64,000 nt of DNA from Streptomyces sp. SID9727 (lineage in GTDB: Bacteria; Actinomycetota; Actinomycetes; Streptomycetales; Streptomycetaceae): NCBI RefSeq assembly GCF_010550605.1, contig NZ_JAAGNI010000403.1, positions 1 through 64,000 of the forward strand. The letters are read 5' to 3'. Of this stretch, positions 25,285 to 32,377 are shown in pieces. The translations under genes were made by a program, and so were the position numbers. Every line of letters starts with the position of its first letter. Within the stretch, counting starts at the first letter, position 1. The notes under the pieces were generated by a model. That model made no database searches and was not told where the DNA came from. It was given only the letters and a program-made list of their open reading frames with translations.

Positions 25285-26634
25285 CTACTCAGTGACCGGA
25301 ACCGGCTTCAGCAGCGGCGCGGTCGGCGCCGGGGCGGTGTGAACGGCCGGCTGGAACGGGGCCAGAGCGGCGAGGTGCGGGGTGAGGTGCGCGTACTCCT
25401 GGCAGAGCGCGACCGCGTCGGCCGGGGTCATGGCGGGGGTTCGGATGCGGGACCAGCCGCCGGAGGCATCCCCGGCCACCGCGACACCGGGGCGGTCGGG
25501 GGCGATGGTGGTCGCGGCGAAGACCGCTTCCGGGGCGATGTCGCCCAGGGCCATTTCGGCGGTCTGCTTGTCGTTGACCCGGTGCACCACACGGCCCGTG
25601 AGCTGGGCACGGAGGGCGGTCGCCCCCTTGCCGAGGTCGGAGCCGAATCGCTGCCCGCAGACCTCCAAGAAGATCCCGACCGCACGGGCCATCTGCGCGA
25701 GCCGGATCATGCGCATCACCATCCGGTCCCGGCGTTCCTCGTCCTTCTTCGCGGCGACGAGGAAGAGTTCCGCCACCTCATCGACCAGGACGACGAGCGG
25801 CACCGGTCGCACCTTGGTCGGCAGGCCCCACATGTCCGGGACACTGTGAGAGCTGAGGAGGTCGAAGCGCTCTTCCATCTCTGCCACGAGGGCTTCTAGC
25901 AGCCCGTCCGCCTCGTCCGGGGTCACCGCCAGGGCGGAGAGCCGAGGCGCATAACTGCCCTGCTCCACGCCCCTCTTGCAGTCAATCCCAATCAAACCGA
26001 CCGGGAGCCTTGCCAGCCCGGAGATGAGGTTGCGCTGATACATCGACTTGCCCGACTGGTTCGCCCCGACCGTCAGGGCGTGCGGGATCTTCTGGTAGTC
26101 GCGGACGAACGCCGTGCCGTCCTCCCGGAGCGCGACGGGGACGACCAGCGGACCGGCAGTGGTGGCACGGGGCAGGCGGCGGGGCATCTTCACCCGGCGC
26201 AGTACGTCGTAGCCGGTCATCCGCAATTCCACGAACCCCGGCTTCACCTCGACCACGTGCACGGAGTGGACGCCCCAGGCGTGGCGCAGTCGCTCGGAGG
26301 CGGCGGATACGTCGGCGGGTTCCAGGCCGGCCGGGAGGCGCAGCATCGCTCGCATCCCGGTCGAGGAGTAGCGGACCCGGCGGACCCTCGGGGGTACCGG
26401 CTGGACTTCCTGACGGGCCACGTTGCGGACCATGAACGCCCGCAGGCGGGACGGCTGAACCGTCAGCCCGCACACATCCATCGTCGCCCGGTACGTCACC
26501 GTGAACCGGACCCGGGCAACCGGGGCACCGACCAGCGACCAGAACACCCGAGGAGACCGAACCTTCGCATAGCCGAGGCCACCGGCGGCCGATAAGGCCC
26601 CCGCCACCTCGATCACCGTTGAGAGGTCCGACAT
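25285..26634 (-). CDS. TraB/TraSA conjugal transfer translocase (FtsK/SpoIIIE)
   Basis: A 449-residue ATPase. The motor domain has Walker A GANQSGKS at about residue 200, LIGIDCKRGVEQGSYAPRL, Walker B VPLVVLVDEVAELF and QRFGSDLGKGATALRAQL. The Streptomyces TraB family forms hexameric rings that move double-stranded DNA between mycelia after binding clt repeats. No obvious TM helices are present beyond a weak N-terminal hydrophobic stretch. It is the single essential transfer protein of such elements. Confidence 0.93.
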   Translation of the reverse strand: MSDLSTVIEVAGALSAAGGLGYAKVRSPRVFWSLVGAPVARVRFTVTYRATMDVCGLTVQPSRLRAFMVRNVARQEVQPVPPRVRRVRYSSTGMRAMLRLPAGLEPADVSAASERLRHAWGVHSVHVVEVKPGFVELRMTGYDVLRRVKMPRRLPRATTAGPLVVPVALREDGTAFVRDYQKIPHALTVGANQSGKSMYQRNLISGLARLPVGLIGIDCKRGVEQGSYAPRLSALAVTPDEADGLLEALVAEMEERFDLLSSHSVPDMWGLPTKVRPVPLVVLVDEVAELFLVAAKKDEERRDRMVMRMIRLAQMARAVGIFLEVCGQRFGSDLGKGATALRAQLTGRVVHRVNDKQTAEMALGDIAPEAVFAATTIAPDRPGVAVAGDASGGWSRIRTPAMTPADAVALCQEYAHLTPHLAALAPFQPAVHTAPAPTAPLLKPVPVTE

Positions 26635-26636
26635 GG

Positions 26637-26966
26637 TCAGACACCCGCCGTGATGGCCACCGCGCGGAAGCTGATCCCGTGCCGGGTCTGCCCGTTGAAG
26701 GTGTTCTCCCAGTCGCGGGCCTTGAGGCCGATCACCGTGACCGGGGTGCCGGGGACCAGGCTCTCCGGGACACCCGTGCTCGGCACCGTCACCTGGTAGA
26801 GGTTGCCCTCCCCCTCGTCCGAGATCAGCAGACCCACCGTCGCGAGCTGGGCGCCGGTCTCCCGGTCCACCGCGATCTCGCCGGTCTGCTTGCTCACGAG
26901 CTTCGGCGTCGGAGGCGTCGCCACGAACACGACAGCGGTCGAAACGTCGATCTTGAAAGACGGCAT
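26637..26966 (-). CDS. SCO3933 family regulatory protein
   Basis: A 109-residue beta-rich protein (MPSFKIDVSTAVVFVATPPTPKLVSKQTGEIAVDRETGA...) of the family annotated as an activator of replication, integration and excision in Streptomyces elements. It is the first gene of the leftward transfer operon, 2 nt upstream of traB. Its promoter lies in the operator-rich gap shared with the GntR gene, which probably represses it. Confidence 0.8.
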   Translation of the reverse strand: MPSFKIDVSTAVVFVATPPTPKLVSKQTGEIAVDRETGAQLATVGLLISDEGEGNLYQVTVPSTGVPESLVPGTPVTVIGLKARDWENTFNGQTRHGISFRAVAITAGV

Positions 26967-27008
26967 GAGCGCATCCCTTGTTCAGGAGGCCACCGCCAAC
27001 CGGCGACC

Positions 27009-27174
27009 TCTCTAGACATCTATAGTGAAGCAGCTCATCTCTAGAGACGTCAACACCTGTCTAGAGATGTGTTGTTGTGCCACCTCAGGGCATGCGATCG
27101 GTTCGTAACGAGCACGTTCCGCTCGTGGGACGTACGTTTCTTTCGTGAAAGAAAGCTCTAGGCTGTCTAGAGAG
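27009..27174. promoter_or_regulatory. Operator cluster (TCTAGAGA repeats) of the GntR regulator
   Basis: Four related sites lie between the divergent genes: TCTCTAGA (27009-27016), the perfect palindrome TCTCTAGAGA (27038-27047), GTCTAGAGAT (27059-27068) and GTCTAGAGAG (27165-27174). The last is 18 nt before the GntR start. Three cluster at the leftward promoter, one at the regulator's own. This fits an autoregulated KorSA-type repressor. Confidence 0.75.
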
Positions 27175-27192
27175 GAGAGGAAGAGATCACTC

Positions 27193-27951
27193 ATGTCCAC
27201 CGAGGGCGCCAAGCGGCAGCCGAAGTACCAACGGATCGCCGATGAGCTGCGAGACGCCATCCAGTCCGGGCAGTACCAGCCAGGAGATCGACTGCCAGGC
27301 GAGAACGACCTCATGGCCAGCCACGGCGTGGCCCGGATGACCGCGCGCCAGGCCCTCGGCGTTCTGCAGAGCGAAGGCATCGCCGAGTCGCGCAAGGGCG
27401 CCGGCGTCTTCGTGCGGTCGTTTCGTCCGCTGCGTCGCCAGGGGATCAAGCGCTTGGCTCAGTCCCAGTGGGGCGAGGGCCGGTCCGTCTGGGCCGTCGA
27501 CACTGAAGACCGGACTTTGGTCGTTGACCAGGTGAGCGTCACCGAGCAGGGTGCCCCGGAGCATGTGGCGCGCGTGCTGGGGGTGGAGCAGGGTGATCCC
27601 GTGTGCGTACGCAGTCGACGGTTCGTCCTGGATGACAAGCCAGTGCTCATCGCTACGTCGTACCTGCCGGCGAGCCTGGTAGCCGGGTCTGCGATCACCC
27701 AGGAGGACACAGGGCCTGGCGGCATCTACGCCCGGCTTACTGAACTCGGCTCCAAGCCAGTCCACTTCCGCGAGGAGATTCGGTCTCGCATGCCGTCGAC
27801 GGACGAGGCGGAACAATTGAAGCTCTCCACCGGGACGCCCGTCATGCTGATCTGCCGGACGGCGTTTGCGGACGAGGGGCGTGCCGTCGAGGTCAACGAG
27901 ATGACCCTTGACTCCGCTTCATACATCCTCGAATACGCCTTTGACGCGTAG
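27193..27951 (+). CDS. GntR family regulator (KorSA-like)
   Basis: A 252-residue regulator: GntR HTH at residues 10-75 (YQRIADELRDAIQSGQYQPGDRLPGENDLMASHGVARMTARQALGVLQSEGIAESRKGAGVFV) and a UTRA-type ligand domain (about 90-245). In pSAM2 the homologous KorSA represses the activator gene and so holds the element in the integrated state. ATG 27193 has a purine-rich GAGGAGAGGAAGAG upstream; an in-frame start at 27145 would span an operator copy. Confidence 0.88.
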   Translation: MSTEGAKRQPKYQRIADELRDAIQSGQYQPGDRLPGENDLMASHGVARMTARQALGVLQSEGIAESRKGAGVFVRSFRPLRRQGIKRLAQSQWGEGRSVWAVDTEDRTLVVDQVSVTEQGAPEHVARVLGVEQGDPVCVRSRRFVLDDKPVLIATSYLPASLVAGSAITQEDTGPGGIYARLTELGSKPVHFREEIRSRMPSTDEAEQLKLSTGTPVMLICRTAFADEGRAVEVNEMTLDSASYILEYAFDA

Positions 27952-27958
27952 CGGCTCC

Positions 27959-28573
27959 TCAGCGCCCAGCCCAGGTTTCGCCTCGGCGGGCAACGCTGAA
28001 TATCTGCTCAACCCGCTCTGGCGGAAGCACAGGTGCGAGTCCTGAGAGGACTGTGTGCACCCTGGCGCCATCGATGACGAGAACCGGAGGCGCCGCGTTC
28101 TTCACGGAGAGTCTGGCCGCGCCCACGATCGCGATGACCGGGCGGACAGGCACAAGGAACCCGCAGTGGTCTGACAGAGCACGCGAGGTGCGTCGAGCCT
28201 CGTGCTCGCTGACCACGATGTACTTGGTGGGGGCGCGGTTGACCGTAATGGCGTGATCGCCGTACCAGACGGCCTTGCCCCTGTGGCACTTCGAGTTGAT
28301 GGTAAAGATGCCCGAGGGCCCTATGACCAGGTGATCGATGTCCGACCCGCTGGGCCACTGGACGGAGTGAAGAACCCGCCAACCCTGTCGTCTGAGAGTG
28401 TTCAGGCGCCGGCCAGTCGTACGCTCACCGACCAGCCCTAACGCCCAGTTGCGTATCTCCCGATCCGGCGACCAACGGGCGAACGGCCTCTTCACTCGGT
28501 TGGGCTCCAGTTCTGCGAGCTTCCTCCGGATCGCATCTCCCGGCCGATTGCCCACCAAGTCCTGTTGCAGCAC
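27959..28573 (-). CDS. NERD domain protein
   Basis: A 204-residue protein with a NERD (nuclease-related) domain at about 45-150: GLVGERTTGRRLNTLRRQGWRVLHSVQWPSGSDIDHLVIGPSGIFTINSKCHRGKAVW. The E...D-IDHL...(N/K)SK pattern follows the PD-(D/E)xK fold, though the usual second-strand ExK reads NSK here. It converges on the GntR gene (7-bp gap) and starts at GTG 28573. It may be a nuclease accessory or maintenance factor of the element; function unproven. Confidence 0.8.
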   Translation of the reverse strand: MLQQDLVGNRPGDAIRRKLAELEPNRVKRPFARWSPDREIRNWALGLVGERTTGRRLNTLRRQGWRVLHSVQWPSGSDIDHLVIGPSGIFTINSKCHRGKAVWYGDHAITVNRAPTKYIVVSEHEARRTSRALSDHCGFLVPVRPVIAIVGAARLSVKNAAPPVLVIDGARVHTVLSGLAPVLPPERVEQIFSVARRGETWAGR

Positions 28574-28924
28574 GGCTATCTACCCCCTCAGTTCGGGAGT
28601 CCACCGCACCATGCCCCAGCGGAGGCGCCAAGACGCCGATTCCGGCCACCGAGAGCTGTTACAGGTTTCTCTACCTCATCAAGGCACCCGGCTGCGCTCC
28701 GCTCCGCCGGGCGCGCTTCCCGGCTCTGGCTGCGCCCGCGCTCCTGCCTTCGGCCCGCTCGGCGCTGCCGCCGCCGACGCGCGCCCGGTGGATGGGCCCG
28801 AGGGCATGAGACGAGAACCAAGCCCGCGGCTCCAAGACGATGCCTCCGGCGGGGGCGCTCAGACTCCGGGATGGCAGGGGCGCCGTTCGCGAGTGCCGGC
28901 CGGAGCGTGGCGAGCGTCGTGGGG

Positions 28925-29074
28925 GCTCCCATCCCGACCACCTTCGACCCAGGCAGAGCCGAGCAGTCGCGGCCCAGGGCGTCAAGGTCGTTCGTACAGT
29001 GGCGCGCTCCACCTTGACGCCCTGAACCACGACCGCTCCACGGTGTGTGGGCCGAAGGCGGACGGGATGGGAGC
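28925..29074. repeat. 150-bp imperfect palindrome (candidate sso or transfer site)
   Basis: This lies in a 640-bp gene-free gap (28574-29213). Inner arms of 14 bp are perfect (28975-28988 with 29011-29024; loop 22 nt). Outer arms of 26 bp match at 23 positions (28925-28950 with 29049-29074). The 24-nt segments between arms match at 14 positions. The region is thus one long foldable structure. Rolling-circle elements carry such structures as single-strand origins, and this element encodes a RepSA initiator. I saw no convincing protein gene elsewhere in the gap. Confidence 0.7.
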
Positions 29075-29213
29075 TGGGGTGAGTGGTGGGTGAAGGCGCG
29101 AAGTGCTGGACGTAGAGCTGCTCGTAATTGTCCTTAGACAGATCGGGTGCCCCTTTAAGGCTCAAGTACTACAATCTGGCCACGTCCAGGTACGGCACGA
29201 TTGGAGGGGCAGA

Positions 29214-30266
29214 ATGCCTCCTCGCCCTCGCTGGTGGCACACCCTGCAAGAGTCTCGCAGGCAGGCTTGTAGTGCCATCGACTTCTACAACAGGCCAGGC
29301 GATAAGGGGAGCTACCTCGACTTCGTCGTTCACATGCACCTTGCCTGGCAGAATCTCCTCCATGCCGAATTCGAGAAGCAAGGGATCGACTTCACGTATA
29401 AGGGCAAGGACGGGCGTCCACTCAAAACCAAGGATGGTGACGTTAAAACCTGGGAGCTAATGCGCTGCGCGGAAGAGGCGTACGCAGAAGGCGATCCGAT
29501 TCGCAAAAATATTGAATTCTTCGTCGGGATTCGCAATAAAATCGAGCACCGCTTCCAGAAGTCATTGCTCGTGGCCACCGGGGCGCGCGCTCACGCATTG
29601 GTGATCAACTACGAAGCCGAGGTGGTCGCTAGATTTGGTGGAGAGCATAGCCTTTCCAGCGAGCTTCGGTTCCCCGTGTTCGTTCAATCGCTGACCCCTG
29701 AAGGCGTAGATCAGCAGCTTGATCTGAGGAAAAAGCTCCCAGCAAAAGTGCGGTCGTATATTACTCGTTTCGAAGCCAATTTGACTGATGCCGTAAAGGA
29801 AAGCGAGCGATATGAGTACAGGGTGCTACTGACTCCCCTCAAAGGGTCGAAGAGTGAAGCCGATCTGGCAGTGACCTTCCTCAAGGCGGAAAGCCTCAGC
29901 GATGAGGAGCGGCAGGATCTGACCAATCGGAGCAGAACGGGAACGGTTGTCATCACGGAAAAGCAGCGCGATATTTATTTGAAGGATGCGCTTGCACCTT
30001 CTAAAGCTCGCGCCGCGATTGCCGCACGCATTCCATTTGTATTTCAGCAGCATCATTTCACGCAGATGTGGAAGATCCATGGCGTGCGCCCGGCAGCGGG
30101 TGACCCGAGTAAGGAACGAACCGATAATCGCTATTGCCTCTATAATGCGGCTCACGATAATTACGTTTTCACGAAGGCGTACGTGGAGCGCTGCGTGAAG
30201 GAAATTGACACGCCGGATAAGTTTCGCGCATTCTTCGGCAAGGATCCGATCGGAAAATCCGAATGA
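29214..30266 (+). CDS. DUF3644 protein with HEPN-type Rx4H motif
   Basis: A 350-residue cytoplasmic protein of the DUF3644 family. FFVGIRNKIEHRF contains R107-N-K-I-E-H112, the Rx4-6H catalytic signature of HEPN ribonucleases found in many toxins and phage-defence effectors. The C-terminal part (FVFQQHHFTQMWKIHGVRP, KAYVERCVKEI) resembles a helical DNA- or ligand-binding domain. Codon use is less G/C-rich at third positions than its neighbours, a sign of recent transfer. ATG 29214 has GGAGGGG upstream. It is followed in the same direction by the HNH nuclease gene. Confidence 0.8.
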   Translation: MPPRPRWWHTLQESRRQACSAIDFYNRPGDKGSYLDFVVHMHLAWQNLLHAEFEKQGIDFTYKGKDGRPLKTKDGDVKTWELMRCAEEAYAEGDPIRKNIEFFVGIRNKIEHRFQKSLLVATGARAHALVINYEAEVVARFGGEHSLSSELRFPVFVQSLTPEGVDQQLDLRKKLPAKVRSYITRFEANLTDAVKESERYEYRVLLTPLKGSKSEADLAVTFLKAESLSDEERQDLTNRSRTGTVVITEKQRDIYLKDALAPSKARAAIAARIPFVFQQHHFTQMWKIHGVRPAAGDPSKERTDNRYCLYNAAHDNYVFTKAYVERCVKEIDTPDKFRAFFGKDPIGKSE

Positions 30267-30383
30267 AGTCGCAGCAAAGAGGGGATTTCGGGATCTGGCA
30301 TGGCTATCCCATTGTCGGGCCAATTGGGCCAAGGAGCTAACATTGGCGGTGAGGTCCGTCGAGACACTGTCAGTGCTCGGCCC

Positions 30384-30396
30384 TACGATCCTCCTA
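30384..30396 (+). promoter_or_regulatory. Possible leaderless promoter of the HNH gene
   Basis: TACGAT (30384-30389) lies 6 nt before the ATG at 30396, where no ribosome site is present, so transcription may begin at the start codon. Confidence 0.35.
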
Positions 30397-31478
30397 TGCG
30401 AAGAGGAGTGATTACGCGAGAATCCGTGCTCAAGGTCTTGGCGGAGCATGACGAGTTGGGTCGTGACAGCTTCCTGGTGAAGTACGGCTTCGGGGAGGCG
30501 CGGTCCTATGTCCTGGTTCATGACGGTCAGGAGTACGACTCCAAGGCCGTGGCCGGGGTGGCGCACAAGTGGGATCAGGGGCGGGCCCTCAGGCCGGACG
30601 AGTTCAGCGGCGGGAAGGATCATGCCGCGGCTTGGCTCAAGCGGCTGGGTTTCCAGGTCAAAGCCGTCAAGAACCCGGACTGGGCTCGCGACGAGATCAT
30701 CCTTGCCTGTCAGCTGGTGATGGAGAACGGTTGGAAGGGGCTGGACGCCGGGGACGCCCGGGTCGTGGAGCTGTCCGCCCTGCTCCAGCTGCTTCCCATC
30801 CACGCCGAGGCGGACCGCAACGAGAAGTTCCGCAACCCCAACGGTGTCGCTCGTAAGACGTTCGACATCGCCACCCGGCACCCCGAGTACCAGGGGAAGC
30901 CCACCAACGGCGGCGCACTGGACGTCGCGGTGCTGCACGAGTTCCTTGCCCGGCCGCTGGAGATGACCGAGGCCGCGAGGCTGATCCGGCAGGGCATCGC
31001 GACCGGCGACTTGCAGTCCTTCGTGCCGACTGAGGAAGAGGAGTTCGGCGACGACTTCAGCGCGCCTGAGGGGCGGTTGCTCATGCGCTGGCACAGGGCG
31101 CGCGAACGGGACAGGGGCCTGCGCAAGAAGAAGATCGCTTCTGTTCTTCAGCGAGGCGGACAGCTCGCTTGCGAGGCCTGCGGCTTCGACTTTGAGAAGG
31201 TCTACGGGGACCGCGGAGCCGGGTACATCGAGTGCCATCACGTCCTGCCCCTGCACGTAGCTGGGGAAAGCCGCACCAAGCTCAGCGATCTCGCTCTCAT
31301 CTGCGCCAACTGTCACCGCATGATCCACCGGCAGGCGCCATGGCCGACTCCTGAGGAACTGCGTGCCTCGATTGAGCAAAAGCACGCAAACGACCGGCGG
31401 GCTGCCGCGGCTTTGTCGCGACCGCGCAGGCCGGCTGATGAGCAGATGCCCAACCCGCGAGCTGACATCCACTCCTGA
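30396..31478 (+). CDS. HNH endonuclease with ScoMcrA-like N-terminal head
   Basis: A 360-residue nuclease. The N-terminal ~90 residues (VLAEHDELGRDSFLVKYGFGEARSYVLVHDGQEYDSKAVAGVAH) match the head domain of ScoMcrA, a Streptomyces type IV enzyme cutting methylated or phosphorothioated DNA. A helical middle domain (WARDEIILACQLVMENG, LLPIHAEADRNEKFRNPNGVARKTFDIATRHPEY) follows. The HNH domain at about 255-312 has CEACGFDFEKVYG, YIECHHVLPLH and LSDLALICANCHRMIHR, with CxxC pairs for zinc. No SRA domain is seen, so the modification read is unclear. The 3' end overlaps an arm-site repeat of the element. Confidence 0.85.
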   Translation: MRRGVITRESVLKVLAEHDELGRDSFLVKYGFGEARSYVLVHDGQEYDSKAVAGVAHKWDQGRALRPDEFSGGKDHAAAWLKRLGFQVKAVKNPDWARDEIILACQLVMENGWKGLDAGDARVVELSALLQLLPIHAEADRNEKFRNPNGVARKTFDIATRHPEYQGKPTNGGALDVAVLHEFLARPLEMTEAARLIRQGIATGDLQSFVPTEEEEFGDDFSAPEGRLLMRWHRARERDRGLRKKKIASVLQRGGQLACEACGFDFEKVYGDRGAGYIECHHVLPLHVAGESRTKLSDLALICANCHRMIHRQAPWPTPEELRASIEQKHANDRRAAAALSRPRRPADEQMPNPRADIHS

Positions 31479-31487
31479 CATCAACGT
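31462..31487. repeat. Candidate integrase arm sites, right end
   Basis: TGACATC occurs at 31463-31469 and 31476-31482 in a 26-bp block matching 19201-19226 in the same orientation (four differences). It overlaps the stop codon of the HNH gene and lies 83 bp inside attR. Confidence 0.55.
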
Positions 31488-31569
31488 CGTTGCACGACAG
31501 CAGACCTGGAGAGCCCTGGACGGCAACCGCGGCCGAGTCCGCCAGGGCGCGTAGGCAGCCCCGGCCGAA

Positions 31570-31613
31570 CTCCTAAAGCGGGTGTCGCAGGTTCGAATCC
31601 TGCCGGGGGCACA
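31570..31613. repeat. attR core (44-bp direct repeat, copy 2)
   Basis: An exact copy of 19120-19163, holding the 3' portion of tRNA-Arg from the anticodon loop on. No 5' half precedes it, so it is not a second tRNA gene. Confidence 0.95.
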
Positions 31614-31630
31614 GAGAAACACCAGGTCAG

Positions 31631-31662
31631 AGGCCCTTCCGCCCGTCGGGCGGGAGGGCCTT
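31631..31662 (+). terminator. Original chromosomal terminator of tRNA-Arg
   Basis: AGGCCCTTCCGCCC (31631-31644) pairs with GGGCGGGAGGGCCT (31648-31661) with one G-T pair, followed by T. It lies 17 bp beyond attR, where the tRNA terminator would have been before insertion. Confidence 0.75.
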
Positions 31663-31690
31663 CGTGCTCGCGGCGGCGTCTCGCGGCCGG

Positions 31691-31748
31691 CTCAGGCCGC
31701 CGCCTCCGGCTCGGTCGGGGCGATCTCGGCGATCAGGCCCGCCACCAG
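31691..31748 (-). pseudogene. C-terminal stub of an unidentified gene
   Basis: On the minus strand about 19 codons read PPLVAGLIAEIAPTEPEAAA and stop at 31691. They look like a normal Streptomyces protein tail but run into the reading frame of the truncated acr3, where the match is lost. It may be what remains of the gene originally downstream of the tRNA. Identity unknown. Confidence 0.3.
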
Positions 31749-32159
31749 GGGCGGTTCCTGCCGAAGATCGGCCCGTGGGCGCTGTACGGGCTGCTGTTCA
31801 CGATCGTCGTCCTCTTCGCCCTCCAGGGGAGGACCATCACGTCGCAGCCGCTGGACGTCGCCCGGATCGCGCTGCCGCTGCTGGTGTACTTCGCCGTCAT
31901 GTTCTTCGGCACGTTCCTGCTCGGCAAGGGCCTGGGCCTGGCCTACGACCGCACCGCGACCCTCGCCTTCACCGCGGCGGGCAACAACTTCGAGCTGGCC
32001 ATCGCGGTCGCCATCGCCACCTTCGGCGTCACCTCCGGCCAGGCCCTGTCCGGAGTCGTCGGCCCGCTCATCGAAGTACCGGTGCTGATCGGCCTGGTCC
32101 ACGTCGCGCTCGCCTGGCGCAAGCGGTACGCCCCCGACGCGGTGACGACGGCCTCATGA
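31745..32159 (+). pseudogene. Arsenite efflux pump ACR3, N-terminally truncated
   Basis: The frame encodes the last ~137 residues of an ACR3-type arsenite permease: RFLPKIGPWALYGLLFTIVVLF, LDVARIALPLLVYFAVMFFGTFLLGKGLGL, and the signature FTAAGNNFELAIAVAIATFG with GPLIEVPVLIGLVHVAL. A full ACR3 has about 370 residues and ten helices; only the last four or so remain, so it cannot pump. Upstream of about 31745 the frame no longer resembles ACR3. The stop overlaps the arsO start by 4 nt, showing that this was a real acr3-arsO operon. Confidence 0.8.
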
Positions 32160-32377
32160 CCCGGCGGACGGATGTGGTGGTGGTCGGTGGTGGCCAGGCG
32201 GGGCTCGCCGCCGGCTACCACCTGCGCCGCCGGCGCCTGGACTTCGTGATCCTGGACGCGGCGGCGGGGCGGGGCGGGTCGTGGCAGCACATGTGGGACT
32301 CGCTGCACCTGTTCTCCCCGGCCGAGCACTCCTCGCTGCCCGGCCGCCCCATGCCCGCCCGGGCGGGCGGGGCGTGA
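32156..32377 (+). pseudogene. ArsO-type flavin monooxygenase, N-terminal fragment
   Basis: A 73-codon frame: MTRRTDVVVVGGGQAGLAAGYHLRR with the FAD-binding GxGxxG, then FVILDAAAGRGGSWQHMWDSLHLFSPAEHSSLPG, typical of ArsO monooxygenases in arsenic clusters. After PMPA the match stops and the frame ends at 32377. A full enzyme is about 350 residues. The stop TGA overlaps the GTG of the next flavoprotein frame, so the junction looks like a deletion that fused two neighbouring flavoprotein genes. Confidence 0.75.

Noticed and set aside
28398..29093. A 231-codon plus-strand frame between the NERD and DUF3644 genes
   Set aside because: Low-complexity composition, no ribosome site, and it crosses the long palindrome at 28925-29074; no similarity recognised.
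31570..31613. Second tRNA-Arg gene
   Set aside because: Only the 3' portion from the anticodon loop is present; no acceptor 5' strand or D arm precedes it. It is attR.
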